A stretch of DNA of 32,477 nt from Trueperaceae bacterium. Its GTDB lineage: Bacteria; Deinococcota; Deinococci; Deinococcales; Trueperaceae. Numbering within the stretch: the stretch's first letter is position 1; each line of letters starts with the position of its first letter. Positions 32,142 to 32,477 of this stretch are shown here, piece after piece. The notes beneath the pieces are model-generated. The model searched no databases, was not told the DNA's origin, and was given only the letters and a program-made list of their open reading frames with translations. The stretch lies in contig PAMQ01000003.1 of NCBI GenBank assembly GCA_002707365.1, positions 155,729 through 188,205 on the forward strand, given 5' to 3'. The translations under genes and the position numbers were made by a program.

Positions 32142-32477
32142 ATTAAGATCACTAAAACAAAGTGGTATCTCGCAAGTTCCATAAGCCGCATGCTAGCACC
32201 ATCTTCTCAATACGCTGTGTACTTAACACCTACATGTCGACCCGACCACTTCCTAATTCTCTTCAAATAGCTTCGCAACTTTAAGCCGGTTACACATAAA
32301 GGCAATGAAAGCATCAATTTAAGTTGTTTAAACCTTAAGCTGCCATATTTTAACGATCTCATAAAACATTCGGAATTAAAATTGTCACCCACCCCTGTTC
32401 TTCAAGGGGATGGTTCGACCGGCGTGGTACCATAACCCAACGGTAGTTTAGCTGCCCTGGAGATTCCGGAAACCCCT
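32142..32477. other. Gene-free right end of window
   Basis: Presumably the promoter region of the AAA+ gene. No ORF here is convincing. A hairpin, CCCCT-gttcttca-AGGGG (32393-32410), lacks a T run on either strand. A TTGTTT-16-TATTTT pair (from about 32317) could be a weak plus-strand promoter reading off the edge. No tRNA fold was found. Confidence 0.4.

Noticed and set aside
32207-32392. 61-residue minus-strand ORF near the right edge
   Set aside because: Low-complexity basic/leucine composition, GTG start, no known family, and it sits where the AAA+ gene's promoter should be.
32389-32477. tRNA-like text (GGTTCGACC and ACGGTAGTTTAGC) at the right edge
   Set aside because: The T-arm-like segment does not have pairing flanks, the order of the segments is wrong for a tRNA on either strand, and no anticodon arm can be drawn.

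Overview
The window looks like chromosome of a bacterium in the Deinococcus-Thermus phylum (Deinococcota), probably an uncultured relative of the Truepera/Deinococcus side. The signs are a zinc-less bL31 of Deinococcus type, an omega subunit with a C-terminal extension, a 'lipid-A-disaccharide synthase-related' (TIGR03492-type) glycosyltransferase, a DUF5693 protein next to the pyruvyl transferase CsaB, and -10 boxes placed only 6-8 nt before start codons, as in leaderless Deinococcus messages. The base composition looks more AT-rich than in cultured Deinococcus, so species-level placement is inference. I see no phage, insertion sequence, CRISPR array, tRNA or rRNA; this is ordinary core and semi-core genome.

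Layout. 1-819: 3' part of a glutaryl-CoA dehydrogenase gene. 883-2090 (minus): a four-helix membrane protein and a cysteine-free DUF2229-like protein. 2289-6052 (plus): a membrane GT2 glycosyltransferase, then sqdB and sqdX, the complete two-step route to the sulfolipid SQDG. 6144-9113 (minus): a vitamin B12-type ABC importer (btuF-btuC-btuD) behind a near-consensus promoter and a cobalamin riboswitch. 9145-10176 (plus): ZapE/AFG1-like ATPase. 10179-12542 (minus): an FbpC/PotA-type ABC ATPase with an altered H-loop, and the TIGR03492 glycosyltransferase. 12616-15436 (minus): aroA-cmk-nadK, with end-to-start overlap or near-overlap. 15437-15888: a 450-nt gene-free stretch that ends in a structured leader in front of rpmE (bL31). 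16194-17843: small membrane protein and TraB-family protein, divergent. 17872-23006 (minus): gmk, rpoZ, coaBC, argR and a large secreted TPR protein. 23129-28623 (plus): pyrG, then a cell-envelope cluster of DUF5693 protein, csaB and a TPR protein. 28654-32141 (minus): AAA+ MoxR/Mg-chelatase-like ATPase, VWA protein, NUDIX protein.

How the genes fit together. Two envelope themes stand out: sulfolipid synthesis (sqdB/sqdX) and pyruvylated wall polysaccharide for SLH-type S-layer anchoring (csaB cluster). The importer is read as a cobalamin importer because of its riboswitch. The AAA+ and VWA genes form a chelatase-like pair of unknown client.

The best candidates for new biology are the interleaved-stem leader of rpmE, the sulfolipid genes in a lineage not known for photosynthesis, and the substitutions at normally invariant sites in the FbpC-like ATPase (H-loop His to Asn) and ArgR (arginine-binding Asp-Asp to Phe-Asn). 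I did not find an obviously unprecedented multi-gene system.
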